Assembly: GCA_034440575.1 (NCBI GenBank)
Contig: JAOTOL010001661.1
Location: forward strand, 1,637,501 to 1,701,500
Reading direction: 5' to 3'
DNA: 64,000 nt
From: Imbricaverruca yamaguchii
Taxonomy: Eukaryota > Arthropoda > Thecostraca > Neoverrucidae
Part shown: positions 11,701 to 26,950 of the stretch, piece by piece
How positions within the stretch are numbered: the stretch's first letter is position 1
How the letters are laid out: every line of letters begins with the position of its first letter
Notes under the pieces: model-generated
The model's input: the letters and a program-made list of their open reading frames with translations, nothing else
Told to the model about the DNA's origin: nothing
Database searches by the model: none
Made by a program: the position numbers and the translations under genes

Positions 11701-14700
11701 AAGCTCAGTCGAAATGGCCGAACGTCGCAACATTGCTCCAGCAGAGAGGGACTCAAAGCTCCTGCTCGCGGCGAGCTGAAGCGATTGTACGCCGTCCGTG
11801 AAAAGGCGTGCGTTCGGGTCCCACATGGCCCTCACGATGCAGCCCTCCGAGAATCCGCTGACAACCGGACGGCAAGGTGTTCGACTGTTTGGACGCGTCG
11901 GTGGAAGGCACACTGAAGCGGTGGACAAAATAATGCCGTTCATCATAAATTTACCGGTGTGGTGATGGAATTAAGACCAACACAGCGTCGCAATAAGCCC
12001 AGCCAAACATGTGACTTTTCTTGGAGAACGACCAGTGACGAATTCGAATTAATTAAAGAAGGGCTTTCACACTGGATGCAGGGTGGGGACAAGAGACTGC
12101 ATACTTGCCCTTCTTGCATACTCGAATTTTCTGCGTGCATTATTTTTTGCGTCCGGCTGAAAATGGCTTGACCGAAGCCAATCCTTTGATCCCACCCCAA
12201 GACATGTAGTCTGCTGTGCTCCAATCACCATGCTAAAGTTGTGCTGGAACAGTCTACATGCGGTAAGGTTTCGAATTTACACCTGCACACTACTAACACT
12301 TTATATGGACTTCCGTGACAATTGGACAACAACGTAAGCTGTATACGTCAGAATGCATGCTGCATCTCGCTCTGGTTAACAACTTGCACACTACGCCCTT
12401 CACAACTATGATCTTGTCATGTACCAAACACGAATTTGTCCACATGTTTACCCAATATACTACTATACCGACTGCGATGACGCTGGGGTAAGGCGGTGTT
12501 GTGTAGTCGTGTACCTTTATTTCGGTATCGAGAATCAGCTGAGCCGAGCCGACCCGGCGCTTCCAGTCCTCGATATCAGAGTCCAGTCGCTTGCAGTTGA
12601 TCTTCATCGTCAGCTGAAAGGTAGGGGTACCGTAGAGCAAGGTATGTACTATGTCATCAGAGTACCGAATTGCAAAGAATGCACCATGCCATCAGAGACC
12701 CGCTACCCGCTTATATGTGTTGAAGTGCAAAAAATGCACTATGTCATCAAATAATCACTTAATACATTTTCATTTGGGGCGTTGTTCAGCTCGCCATTCC
12801 ACTCCTAAAACACAGAGCCTCCCTAATTTATCCTTTTTCTGTGTTGCCTTTTCTCAATCATTTCGTGTACCATTTTCTGTGCCCTCTCCTGCCGATTGCT
12901 ACACGGGAAGAGCGGGTGCGTCTGGCTCCCCTAGACTAATCAACGCCTTCAGTTTCTTTGCAGGGTGGCAGAAGTAGTGTTTAATAAATTCTACCTGTGT
13001 AGGTTTTCTAATTTAAAGAAGTACACCAGAAACAAAAATAAATAAAGAAGCAAAACGATTATATACCCAACAGGAACATTTCAGGTTTCCAGGTTTTGGC
13101 TAGAATCGTGTAGTGTTCCAATTTCCATGTATGTATGTTCAATCTATTCTTGATGATTCGTGATCACCTACACGTGCAACATATATATTTGAATCAGACA
13201 CGATGTGAGAGGGCTTAGCCACGACTAAAAAGTTGTGGAACATGGGTCATCAGTCGTTTTGGGTCGATTATTGCAATGCAGAACCCACTGGCGTAAAGTG
13301 CGAAACTTGACGTTTTGTACGAGACATGTTCTTTACGCTTCCCTCCACCCCCGTCTAGTGGAACCAACAAAATAAGGCGTGTATGCTTCATTCCTGCCGC
13401 AGCGATCTAATTGTACCTGCATTGTGTGCTCCTATACGTACAGAGGCTACTGCAATTGAAGCCGTACCTTCCTTGATGGTCCCTCTTTGCCTATTCCCTT
13501 GTGTCTTGTTTCGACTCTCTGGAGCAGTTTCTTGTGCATTTTGTCGATATCCCTGCGAAGAGCGGAGCAGGACTCCTCCAATGGTCCGGTGAGCTTGCGC
13601 TCTTGCAGGTATAGATCTCGCCATTTCTGTACATCCTGCGGTGAAGGAAACGAGCTTCAAACGCATCGAAGCGGCAAAGGTGAGCGCCGTGTGAATCATT
13701 TACAGTGGGTGGTGCCGATGATGCATATCATGCGTCTTTCTGGTTACTCTCGCGAACGTTCACCTTTACTAATTGAACAGGTTCGGCACGAACAAATAAA
13801 AAGCAAACAAACGTCTCAGCGAGACAAAAAGTATATATATGTGTAGATAGAATATCGTAAAGGTAAGCGTGCTCAAATCACATAAAATCACAATCGGCAA
13901 ACAAAACTCAGTCTGCATCCCTGAATGGGAAGAAGTCCAGAAGATTTTACTACATTACACCATTAGCGTTTACAGCAACCAATACATTACATCATTAACA
14001 TTTACAGCAACCAATGCTCTACATCATTCACATCTTCAGCAACCAATGCATTACAATATTACTACTTGCATCAATCCATATGTGCTTGCCCTTAACGTTT
14101 ATAACACTCAGGGCACTACGTTGGTTATTTGAGTTTCAAGGCGCATCGACCATGTTTGGCCATTTAGCGTGCATCCCAGGGCACTACACGAAAAGTATTT
14201 AACAAAATACAATGGATTACATCATGAACATTTGCAGCAACCAAGGCATTACGACCAATGAGATTTGGTTGGTTATTGGTCTTTAGGGGCGCATCGACTA
14301 CATCGGTCATGCAGCGCCCATAACCAATGACATTTAAAAAGCACAAAGTGCGACATTTGTACTTTAGCTAATTCCGAGCAAACGCTCAGGCGGAACAATC
14401 TTGAACATAGGCTTGCTGCCAGATTCCTGACCGTTACACATTGTGCACACGGCGATGATATTACGATTCCTCGGGCCCGATGAACATAGCCCAGCCGAGA
14501 TGAACTACAGTGAAACGAAGCCAGCGCCTGCCCTCCGGGCCTGTCAGCCAGCTTAATAATATATTTAAAGGCAAATCATGGCCGTGAATCTAAAGTCGCG
14601 GCCACTGGTCCGTGGTAGTGTGTTAATCCCAGAGCCGGGCGGTACCTTCCCGTCCTCCGGATATTATCATCTTGTGGAGAGGAGCCGACCGAGGAAAAGT

Positions 14701-15629
14701 TCTGCTGATACCAGATTGACAACTCTACAGACAGACGGCATACGAAACATTTTTGCACGCAAGTTCAAACAGGCCATTCAATTTGTTAGGTTTTTTGTTG
14801 AATTTGACTCGTATTTGTAGCTCGTAGTTCGTTGAATCTCACACATTTTAAGATTACATTTCCTATGCCAAGCTCTAAAGCAATCAGCCACCAGAATAAG
14901 GTGTTTTTTTTCGGGCACTGGACGAACGCGGACAAGGAACGGGCAGCAGGGGTTCCGTGCTGTAAGCACAGGATAGGCCATAAGCCGTTTTTGGTAGATG
15001 GTGGTGGTGAAGTAGCCGCGGTCACTCTATGGCCGAGTGGTTAAGGTGTTGGGCTCTGGATGCCAAAGGTCCCGGGTTCAACACCTGCGCCACCCGCGAC
15101 ATTTCCCAATCCCGCGGTCCACCGGTGAAATAGAGTGGGCGGCGCCATTAGCCGTGGTCGTACATAATGTGCGTCGAGAACCACCCAATGAATAAACGAA
15201 CAAAGTGGCCACTATAGGTGGCGCGCATGTCGTGCGCAACGCCACCTATAGTGTCCTGGCTCTGTAAGTGCCGTCACAAAGCCATGTTCATGAAGAAAGA
15301 ATGCAAGTGCCTCTGAAAAAGTCGTAGTGAAGTCGGTAAGATCAAAATTGAAAATGTCAACCGAATCGTAGGTGAAAAGTACGACTTGAATCACTGTAGG
15401 AAGGAAAATAAGCAGCAATGGTTTCAAAAGCGTGTCGCTAGGTCGGGCTGGGTCTGATTATGTCGCGCATGTGAATATGTCTCGTATATACACGGGAGAA
15501 ACCTCACTCGGCCCACACGCCACCCGTGGCAGCGGTGCATGAGTGTTGTACACAGTGTCGAGTACAGGATCGGCTTGTTCCAGACGACACGAGGCATTCA
15601 CTGGCATCAGAATTAAGAAAATTTGAACA

Positions 15630-15661
<32 letters not shown>

Positions 15662-18600
15662 ATATATATATATTTGTATCAATAAGAATGTGGAGAAAGT
15701 CTTTGATATCCTGATGCTTCATCAATGAATTGTAGAAACAAGATGGATGATGTATATATTATATATAAATAAATAAATGAAAAAATTGATATATAAAAAT
15801 AATAATTAACATATATATATACATATATATTCAGGAAAAGTATGAGGAGGTTTCCTTGAATACACCTATCCTTGAAACTGACAGCATATTTTGCACTGTG
15901 TATTTTTTTCGACCGGCTTTCACGATTGAACTGGACCCATTGTCCATCAGGAGCTGTACAGAATCCGTCAGAGTTTACGGAATAACTGTTGCAAACCGTA
16001 CTTTTGATAGTCAGATCAGATAACCTCGAAAACACCTTTGATCACCACTCGAGCAAAATCAGTCAGGATTGCAATTATGATCACGCTGTCAAGGCTAGAT
16101 ATCTTCTGCGCATAAAGCATTTTGAAAAGACTCAGAAGATCATAACAAGAAATTACATTCAGATCCATCCTCAAGTCCGAGGAGATTTTGTGTTTTTCTA
16201 TCGAATCCCACGAGGAGTCTCTGGCCTGATCACGAAAGGCAGTCAAGCATCGACACAGCCCTGCTCAAATCGATCAGCGCAGTACACGAGCTTCCCTGCT
16301 CTGTCGGCGACTGCACGCGCCATCCCAGCCCGTCCTACATGGGTGACACCATCACCAAGGCGAATATCCATGCATTCGGAAGGCGGAGGATCCGCAACAG
16401 CACATGAAGGCTATTCAAAATATGCGACTCACCTCGACCCTGCTGATGGACAACATTCACAATGTGCGATTCATGGATCCCTGCTGGGGGATATCATGCA
16501 CAATATGCGACTCGCGGATCCCTTGCTGGTGGATGACATCTACAATATGCGACTCACAGACCCTTGCTGGTGGATGACATCTACAATATGCGACTCACAC
16601 ACCCTTGCTCGTGGATGACATCTAAAATATGCGACTCACAGACCCTTGCTGGTGGATAACATCCACAATATGCGACGCACAAACCCTTGCTAGTGGATAG
16701 CATCCACAATATGCGACTCACGGACCCCTTGCTGGTGGATAACATCTACAATATGCGACTCACGGACCCCTTGCGACTAACGGATCCCTGTTGGTGGACA
16801 ACATACACCATATTCGACCCACAGACCCCTGTTGTTGGATAACATCACCCTGCCGCTAAATATCGTGAACCAATAAAATTGAAAGTCCTATTGGCGTTGC
16901 TGGTGTGGGATAAGGACATCACCATAAACCGGCAGATAAACGTGATTGGCATCCTCTCTGTCTGTGATTGTCTTCCTTTTGTCCCTGGGACAGAGACGTG
17001 ATGACTTGGTCTCAGGTGACAGCAATCGTGTTTGAACTTGTATGTGGTCAGCTATAGTCCTAAGCAGGTGTGAACATTGGGTATATCTGAAAAATTGTTG
17101 CCAATAATTTGAATTCTGCCCTAAAATCGACAGTTTTGAGAACCTGAGACCTGGATTTGACACAATCTTACTCGGTGATCAGTGATGCCACCGAGAAAAA
17201 TCAACAAACCAAGTGTTTGGTCGCTTAATTCTCTATAATCACGATTACTTTTTGTGGAGCCGCACGATTCGGTTTTTCTTCAGTTTGGGAAAAACCTTGG
17301 GGATCAAGTTGAGCTCATTACCTGGGCGCCTAGCAACCAGAGTAACAATTAATAAAAAAGCAGCACAGAAGTCATGGGAATAAGTCACATGTCTCTATGG
17401 CAAGACGTAATTTGGGCTACGTGTGATTTCACGATCGGCATCATCATCGGACAATTCAAGTGTGAAGACAGTGAACATATTTGAGGATGGAAGATAACTG
17501 GGCCCTGCGAAACGAGGCACATAGTAATGCTGCACTTGTATTATTTGTGTTGTATTCACATGCACGCGTATTTCAGCCTGGTTTCCCATTTGCGTTCACC
17601 TTGTCCCTGATCCCTGGCCGTCGAGCATAGCGTCGGTGTCCGATGTGCTCCAGACTGACTAATACTGATCCTACTTATGGCCGTCGAGCATGGCGTGGTG
17701 CATGCCACACTAATAACTATGCCGTCGACGGCGTCGGTGTCCGATGTGCTCCAAACTAAAAAAAAAGTATTGGCCGTCGAGCATGGCGTCGGTGTCCGAT
17801 GTGCTCCAGTCTGACTAATACTGATCCTACTTATGGCCGTCGAGCATGGCGTCGGTGTTCGATGTGCTCCAGTCCGGCTAGTACTGATCACACACCATCC
17901 TCTGTCCATTTTAATTATCTCATTCCCATTCTGGCAATACTATATGTGTATTTGAACTAAACAATTCATCAGATCGTGATAGCACAATGATAACAACACA
18001 TCAAACTTCACCATCGTCTCCGATACCCTTTCCCTGATGTTCCACCACTGGTTCCACCCAGCTGTTCCACCATTGGTAACCCGGTACGAACCATGCTGTT
18101 CCACCACTGGTATGCATATTACAAATAGTTGTCGCCTCGAACGGACTAGATCTTGAGCTTTCACTGTTTTAGTGCAAGGGTTATTGCAGCATTTGCAACA
18201 AAAAAATGGCGCATTAAGCACGGTGTGAAGACATTATTTCATACCAAATTACTCAGGGTTTGGATCAGCTCTCAACAGTTCCAAATGTGCATCCCATGGA
18301 CCAAATTATTGTGAAATCGGATTCAGTTGGCTTACTACGAAGTAGTGCCCTTCCCAATGACCTTGAGGTAAAGCATTGCCGTTTCATTTCTGCATGAATA
18401 AATCCGGCCTTGTACGTACGATCACGCGCTGTTGGCTGTTGGCACGCTACAGATATCCTTTTCCCATAAGTCTAGAAGACCATTAATCTTGCTGTACAAC
18501 AATCAGGCACCCAAATCACAACCACTGTCACCGTCACGCCTTCGCTTTGGAGCGATTGCGCCAATTAGCCCACCCGGAACGGCGCTCAGCTGGGCCGGAT

Positions 18601-21241
18601 GGGTTCGTCGGCGCCTTGGAAGCGTCAACCACACCCTTTGGATGTACAAATCGGGCGTGCGCACGACTTAAAGGATCGGATCTGTTCTGGCTGAATGCGA
18701 ACTTGGAGAGATGGCAGCAGACCATAGTGTTGCATAGCCGAGCTTAACAGTGGATTCCATTTGCACCCTGCGCATCTGGACAGAAACCTGCTACCGCTGC
18801 CGATGTTTTGCTCTTGTGCGAATGACGGTCCGTTGTTGAAACAAATCGTCTTCTCCTTGCAGGTGTTACGGCCACTTTTCGGAGAGCATTAAACTCATTC
18901 GATGTTCGGCATTACTGGTCATTGGTGTCGCGTTAGGTGTGGTGTCAAGTCACCACACCTTAGTGTAGTGACTTGGAACAATGTAGTATTGGTGTATTGT
19001 GGTATAGTGAGGGTAAAGTACTGGTGTGGCGACCCCCTTGGAAAACGACTGACGGCTCCGAATAAACGCCGTAGCACTTTGCCTGCCAGAGTGTGTAAAT
19101 CGAATAACATTCTACCCAACCCCAGTTTGCCGGAATCGAGTAACTTTCTGTAATCACTTCTACCAGTATAGTGGGTGGTACTAGGCTGGCCGCCTCGGCA
19201 CGGGCCGGGGTTCGAAGGGTCAGTGGTACCATTCATGGCCGGTCTGAATGGTACGATCAGAAATCCATTACATCCTATGGGCATGGATAACTAGGATTGT
19301 GTTCAGACATGCTTCGCATCGGACAAAACTCACCTGCATTTATGCTGGTGAAGGATGCATATAGATCATGTAGATCTATTTTTAGATGGAGCATGACATC
19401 AATAATACGGCATACGCATCCATATTCGCTACATTATGCACTTGCTTTCCTAGTTACTCATAATGCTGTTGCGTATATAATGGAAGGTCTCAATAAAAAA
19501 GGCCAAAGCATCTGTGGCTGAAGATAATATATTTATTATGAACACGGTTATACTCACATCATAACTATTGATAACTAAATGTTGATTGCAACATAACTAA
19601 ATTGATGCTGGGATATGTCGGAATATCGTACTTATTATATGTGGCCAAAGTGCAAGCAAAGAACTGTTCACAGGATAGGACGCAAAAATCATTGGACTTC
19701 GTTACAAGAGGTAGCTCGTCGGATTTCTTCCGTATGTGTATATATCAAATGAATGACAAGGCCTAGACTGGCAATTGGTTGGAAGCGAAGAGCCAAGATG
19801 AATATTTTTACTCAAATAAACCTAATTAACTCCACGGGATTTGTTGGACATATTGTGAAACCCAGAACATCGTCGGGTGCAGATATTTGCCTTCCAATGG
19901 TTTGTTAACCTGACTACACGGCATGTTTAATGCATACCCAGATGATTGCGCTTATGTAACACTCTCACATGTATCAATGTATATAGACAAAATTAATTAT
20001 GCGAAATGTGCATAAATACATTCCAACATTTAGTGCGGCGATATGCGGAGTGGACAATCTCGTAATGATTACCGGTCCGTGAATGATAAAAAAGAATGTT
20101 GTAAAGACACTGAACGGATAGCCGATAACTGTCGTCGGCATTGCGCTATCTCCTTGTATCTACGATTGTATAAGGATCCGTTGAAAGAGGGATGGCCTGC
20201 ACGCCGTATTACTCTGCATCTTCCAGCATACATTGTGGTAAGCCTTGAAATGGATCGGCTAGAGTCGTGAGAAGACCGACGATTCAAATGGAGCCTTTTT
20301 CGAGGCCCACAGCCAATATCAGTAGTCCACCAACATATGTTGGAACAGTCGCAGTGATACCGCGTGCCGGCCATTGCCGCATCAGCATACTACAGGGCCG
20401 CCGCACATTCAGCAATGAAAAAGACTGCTCAGATACTGTAGAAAGCTAGGTGATTCGAATGTACATACATGACGCATCCATCAGCTATGGTATTTAGCAA
20501 ATGAATAGCATGGAAATCAGGTTTCCAAAATCAACATTTTGCTTCATAATGTCTAGACTTCTGCTTGATACCGACAGTTCCCGAAATTTGCAGTTCCGTT
20601 CTGGGCTCGATTGCGAGGTGCCGTGCCAGTCAATTGTCCCATATCTGTAGGACAGCCTGGCACGACCGACCGCCACCCCCACCATGGAACGCGGCACCCT
20701 TCGACCGCCGGACCGGCGCGAGGGGGTTAGTCGCTCGGACCGGAGTGGAGGTCTGGGAGCGAGCCCTCTTTCGAGACCTGTCAATGGGTGCTCTGCCGGA
20801 GAATGAGACCTACGCACTTTTCGGCAATACAGGTAAAAGCGATAGACTGGCTTTGTCAGTTAAAAAGTTAAAATTGCCGGCGCTATGCTTGGTATTTCTA
20901 GCCCTGCCCATGACGATTAACGCCTGCTCAAGCGCCACCTATAGTTTCTCGAGCACTATCAAGAATATCTGCTCAACTACGCATTTGGGACTTTACTTTT
21001 ATGTATGCTTTGTCCAATCCCCAAAAAGCATATGTTGCCATCATAACGCATTGCTGTTGCATGCATTAAAATTGTTTAATAAGGAAAGTTACGTTTGAGG
21101 ATAATTAGCCTTTTAATCATCGGATGCGTTAGTATGAATTACGTACAAAATGTGTCAGCGCATATATACATAGATACATACATATAGGTATATATATATT
21201 TAAAATCGCATGTATATATACATATATATATATATTATATA

Positions 21242-21280
<39 letters not shown>

Positions 21281-24200
21281 TTATCTACAGTTGCGAACAG
21301 TTTTAAACTGAGAAAGTCACTTTGTTGCCGTCCTCTTCATAGGATTGTTCGGCATGCATAGCTACACCGCCGTGCCGACTTATGCGAGCAGATCCAGCTG
21401 GGGCGGCTCGTGAGAGTGAAAGCCATCACCAACTGACGTGACATCTACGGACAACGTGCAGTGTTCGTGTCGCCTGGGAGAGCCATTCAGAACAGCCGCC
21501 TATCTCCGCTTATCGCCCTCATTCGCCACAGATGTTGATTGAAAAGCCGAGGGCGACCTGTCGCGTGGCATACCTCGTCCCTTTTGATGCTGAGCTGCTC
21601 CTGAAGGCTTCTGGAGAGCATTACCAGTTCATCTCTCCTGCGTTCGTTATCTGCGCGCCTCCGCTTCACGGCCGTCAGCTTTTTTCGCAGGTTCAAGACT
21701 GAAACGAGGCCAGATCACCGCCGCGTCCTGTCAGCGCTCCTGATGTTCGCCATCAAGGCACCATCGACTCGGCGGACGTAGCCCCAGGCAACACCGGCGT
21801 GGCAGGCGGAGTCCAGTGAATCAACACGGCAAACGGAGTTCGGCGAATTGTGAAGCCAGCAACGCATCACACCACACACACCACGCCACGCACACGCACA
21901 ACACTCGAGCACAAGTCTGACCTAGGCTAAGGGAACGTCTGGAATGAAGCCCGGGAGCGGGAGCGGGCGCCGTAGCTTGATGACCGATGCGCTGAGACGA
22001 CAATGGGGTAAAGTTGATGTCGATGGAGGGCTTCCTTTGCTTCTCTCCGCTAAAACAGAATACTCAAAGGCATCCGACAGGGCCCGATCTACTGACTATC
22101 GAATGCGTTGAACGTGCAGTCCCCGCACAGTTTTCGTCTCGCGTCTCGGTCTGAATTGAACTTCCTCAGCCGAGGCCAGCATTTGTATGATAACTGAATT
22201 AACTAGCGGGTAAAGCAGCGAGCGTCAAACGACAGCAGAGCTGGCTTCAGCAAAGACCAAGCTTATCATCTGATTCACACCAGAGACCTTCCCCTCCCCT
22301 TCCCGCCCCATTCCTGCTCTCTTCCACCCGTCCCCCATAGTTGCTGATAGCGATCATCGATCCATATTGGTGCTCGATGAACTTTCCGCGTGCCTCGTTG
22401 GCTGGCAAGGCTCCCGCAATATTCGCCTAATGAACCTGGAAAGATGGCCGCATGGAACTGGCTTTTCGCTCAAAATCCATCATTATCCACTGGAGCGTCC
22501 TGATCCGATGTTGCGATACCGATATTTCCTGTGATCACTGATCTTTGATCTTCACTCACAAGTTCGGTTATCATCGAAGCATACATAGATTGTGCCTCCA
22601 CACTTAACGCTCTTCCAGACTTGACATCTGCTGGGAGCGACTTAGAATGCATGGCTTTTCAGAGATGAGTTGTTGTCAATTTGCTAGCAAGCAGGTATAG
22701 TCATCAACGAATGGAGTGGCCATGCGCGCCCAGTGTCATGCGAACCGCATGCAGGAATATCATGGCACATCTCATCCAGTGCACAACTAAAACCAGACTG
22801 GTGTGCGCGACATATATAAAGCACATCTGGAGTAGATCTTTGTGATATGATAAATTATGCACGCACCTACCGCAACATTTGCGACAAATATTGTAAGCGC
22901 ATCTGTTGTCTACTATTTATCTGGTTCACGCATTGAACAGTTTGTATCGTATCAATTCGCATCAATCAACTGCACTTGTACATTCGTACAAGTCGAGACT
23001 GGCTGTAGCATAATGTATGTGTGTTCTAACCTTCAGATGGTACCCTAATGGGTTATCTGGGAAAATTGCAAGGCCAGTCTTTTAGCGTTTGTCTATGTTG
23101 AATACGTATGACACAAAGAACATGGAGATTCAAGGTTTGGCGTTCAAGGTTCAAGGTTATGCTAGTGAAAAGCAATCGACAATACTCTACGAATAACCTT
23201 CAAGCTCACAGACCTTGATATCGTACACGTTCCTCGAAGGTCATGGCATATAGATAGACTGATAACCGTGGCTAGCGTGTGCAGCATGCACGATACAGAA
23301 TAATCTTGGTCTGAACATTATCTAACGATGACAAACACTGTACTGTTCTTGAGGATTTATTGATGAGGAGGATCGTTTTACTGATAAATATTGATGAGGA
23401 TGTCAAACTAGAAAATGTCCTGTTCGAGCAGTAATAAATTAGACATGTGCAACAATTTCCACCGCAATGCTGCTTCGCTAACCGTGACTAGCTACATTTC
23501 CTAAAACTGGGTGCAAAAACTCGCATCATAAAAACACTCTGGCAGAAAAACATCAGCCCAGCGACCTTGCACATTGCTCCAGGTGAAAACAAACCCACAC
23601 GCCATGCAATCTCACGTTCATCTTCGGTAGGATGTTCCTTGGAAGAATGCGCATCGTTCTTGCTCTTAGAATAATCGTCGGTTGTGTCATCTTTCCTATG
23701 TCGATTTGATTTACGTTTTTTATCCTTTCCGTCGGAAGTATCTTTCTCTTCTGTTCGTCTGGATTTCGACCCCTCTCCACTCTTGTGCTCATTTCTGCTT
23801 TTAGACCGAAGTCTATGTCTAGAATCGTCGTCATTATTGGACTGGACTCTATCTTTGGACTTATCTCTGTTCCTAGATTCCCTTCTATTCTTAGATTTAT
23901 CTCGCTTCTTAGACTTGCCTGAGTTTTTCGACTTCTCCCCATTTTCCGATTTATCTCTCTTCTTCGATTTTTTTCTACCTCTGTCGTTTTCCTTTTCCTC
24001 CACTGTTGTCGAGTGCTCTTCATCGCGATCTGTGGGATGCCCATTTTCCGAAAGGTGCATATTCCCCTCAGCCTCTTTCGACACGTTGGCATTTGCATCC
24101 TGGGACTTCGCCTCATCCGACGATGAAACGTTCGGCCCCTGTTTTATCTCGTCTCTTGACGAACTCCCTTCAGCATCACCCGTATGCCTTCCGTCGCCGG

Positions 24201-26896
24201 CGTCCGATCCAGCCGCTGCCGCTGGTTGGGACGCGTTCTCGGGGCCGGGACCAGCTGAAGCTGCCCGCTCGCCGGCCGTGCCCGGTGCGGCCGGGTCCGG
24301 GTCACTCCTCTCCGACAGGCTGCGAGAGCCGTGACCGCTGTCGTCGAACTCGCCGCTGGGCATGCTGCTGGTGGCCGGCCGCAGATTCGCCTTGGCGCGG
24401 TAGTCGTCGTCGGGGTGAGTCACGTACTGGGTCTGGTAGCTGGTGTCGTTCTCGAACACGTCGCGGTCGTACATCTCGGCGTCCGGCTGGACCTGGCGGT
24501 CGGCGCGGCGGCCGTCCTTCTTGCGGTACATCTCGCGGTACTCGGTGCTGTACGGGTCGTCGTCGCCGTCGCTGTTGTCGAACATCAGCTGTGTCAGTTG
24601 ATCGCGGCGGGCGTACTGCTGCTGGCGCCGGTGCGGGATGTACGGCGCGCCGGCGGGGTTGGCTGACGGGGCCGGCGTCGCAGCCTTGCCCGGTGTCGCC
24701 CTGCCGGACTCCCTCGCCGCCGCCGCCGCCGCCCGCCTCGGCCACATACGCCGCCGCGTCCATCACGGTGACGGGCCGGCCAGGGTTGCCGGCCGTGTTC
24801 TCCACGTTGGCCGGGTGCTCGATGACCAGCACGTCGGTGATGACATCACTGGTGGTGGGTGCGGTCTGCCGCGGCCGCCTGGCGCGAGGCCGCTCGGCCG
24901 GGGCCGACTCCCTGACGGGCCGCTGGACGAGAGGGATGCGTGGCCTGGCGCGCGGACTCGGCCGGCCGGCGACGCTCGCGCGCCGGCGGCGCTGGTGCAG
25001 GGTGGTCGGCCGCTTTGGTCGCTCCAGGCGCGCGTACTCCTGCACGATCCGGCGCGGCGCCGGCGTCCGGTCCGAGGTCGAGTTCAAGTTGGCGTGGCCG
25101 TCGGCTGGCGGCGCGTCGTCTCGCGGCCGCTCCGAGTCGATCAGCCGGCCGTTGTCGATGAACAGCACGCTGGAGTGGCGGCTCGTGTCGGAGGGCGGGT
25201 CGGAGGCGCGCCGCGCCGCCAGCGGGCTGCCCTCGGCTGACACGCGGCCGGAACGGCGGCCGGCGCTCGAGGACGGATCGGACGCGCGTCGACGGGGTCG
25301 TGGCGGTCGCGACCGGATTTCCGCCGACGAGGCCGATCGTGTCGGCGGAGCGCGGCCGCGCCACCGGTCGTCGCCCCCGCCGCCGTACTCCTCCGGACTG
25401 GACTCAGCCCCGTGACTGTCGTAGTCGTCGTAGTCAACCCGACGGTCGTCGTAGTCAACCCGGCGGTCGTCGTAGTCAACCCGGCGGTCGTCGTAGTCAA
25501 CCCGGTGGTCGTCATAGCCAGTCCGGCGGTCGTCGTAGTCGGTCCGGCGGTCGTCGTAGTCAACCCGGTGGTCGTCGTAGTCAACCCGGCGGTCGTCGTA
25601 GTGGACCTCGTAGTCGCCGTAGCGGGATTGGTGGCCACCGTGGCGAGCCCAGTAGTCGTCGTAGCGGGCCCAGTCGTCGTCGTAGCGGGTCGGGTAGTCG
25701 TCGTAGTAAACGTGGCGGTCGCCGCTGGACACCGACTCCGGCTCCGACTCGGCCCTCCGCCGCCCGGCTCTGTCGGGGCGGCCGGCCGGGCGCGAGCCAG
25801 AATCAATCGCGTCCGGGAGATGAATGTCGTCCGGGACGCGACGCGCCAGCGACGAGCGGCGTCGATGTTTTCTCGCGTACCGGGCGTCGTGCCTGTCGCG
25901 TGGTTCGCGTCGTTGGTCCCCTGCCGCTGAAACATATGATCACATTGAATCGGGCCGGCCGCTGGCAGGGGTGGCCGGCCGCTGGTGGGGGTGGCCGGCC
26001 GCTGGTGGGGTGGCCCCCCGCTGGTGGGGGTGGCCGGCCGCTGGTGGGGGTGGCCGGCCGCTGGTGGGGTGGCCGGCCGCTGGTGGGGGTGGCCGGCCGC
26101 TGGCAGGGGTGGCCGGCCGCTGGTGCGGGTGGCCGGCCGCTGGTGGGGGTGGCCGTCGGGCGGCGGGCTTGAGCCAGCAGACGGTTTTCGCTCTGGTCGT
26201 GCTTAGTTTTTTTTCTGGCACCGTTATTTATGCAGCTATTCATGCAGCTTAGTGTGCGAGGAATGCAATCCTGTGTCTTGACCGACGACTGTCGGTTCGT
26301 TGGTTCATGTTGTAGGTGTGGTAGGAGTGCACGTCTGTATTTTGGCAGGAGACTGTCGGTTCGTTGCTTTATGTTGCAGGCATTCAGCACATGTCGCCTC
26401 TAACCACTTCATGCTTCACGCGTAGGGGAAAATAATGTTTATTATTTTGCACCAGCGTAGGCAGAATATTGCCAACAGCAGTGGCGTTGTAATGTTGTAA
26501 ACTACAGCAATGTTTCAACGTTGCTAATTACGCTTCAATGTGCATAGAGAGAAGGCCGGTATTGCTCATCGTGTCACAAGATATGAAACGAGGAAGTGTT
26601 TTTGTTGCCGTCACAAATACTGGTGCTCTAGATGTAGTATTTCTCCATGTTCGCCATCGTTAACAATACTCCATACAATAGTTAACTTTTGGCGTGATAT
26701 GAAAATAAGGGACAGAAAGTATGTTGCAGACAGAAAGTATGCTGCAGGTTTCTGGCCAGAATGACATGGCAGGATTTGCATTTTCAGACTGAACGTTTGT
26801 GGCGCGGCTTCATGGACTATGGCTATATGCTAAGCAGAGTCTGTCTCGTTCATCCTGGCCTCATCACCCGATCCCACAATCAGTAAATAAATATAT

Positions 26897-26950
<54 letters not shown>

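Noticed and set aside
20565..21098. 177-codon plus-strand frame in the SPATA1-like intron
   Set aside because: Mixed composition, no domain, no splice support; likely chance in a GC-richer patch.
24006..25415. 469-codon plus-strand Arg-rich frame opposite the large SPATA1-like exon
   Set aside because: Shadow of the GC-rich minus-strand exon, whose splice phases and family match fix the coding strand.
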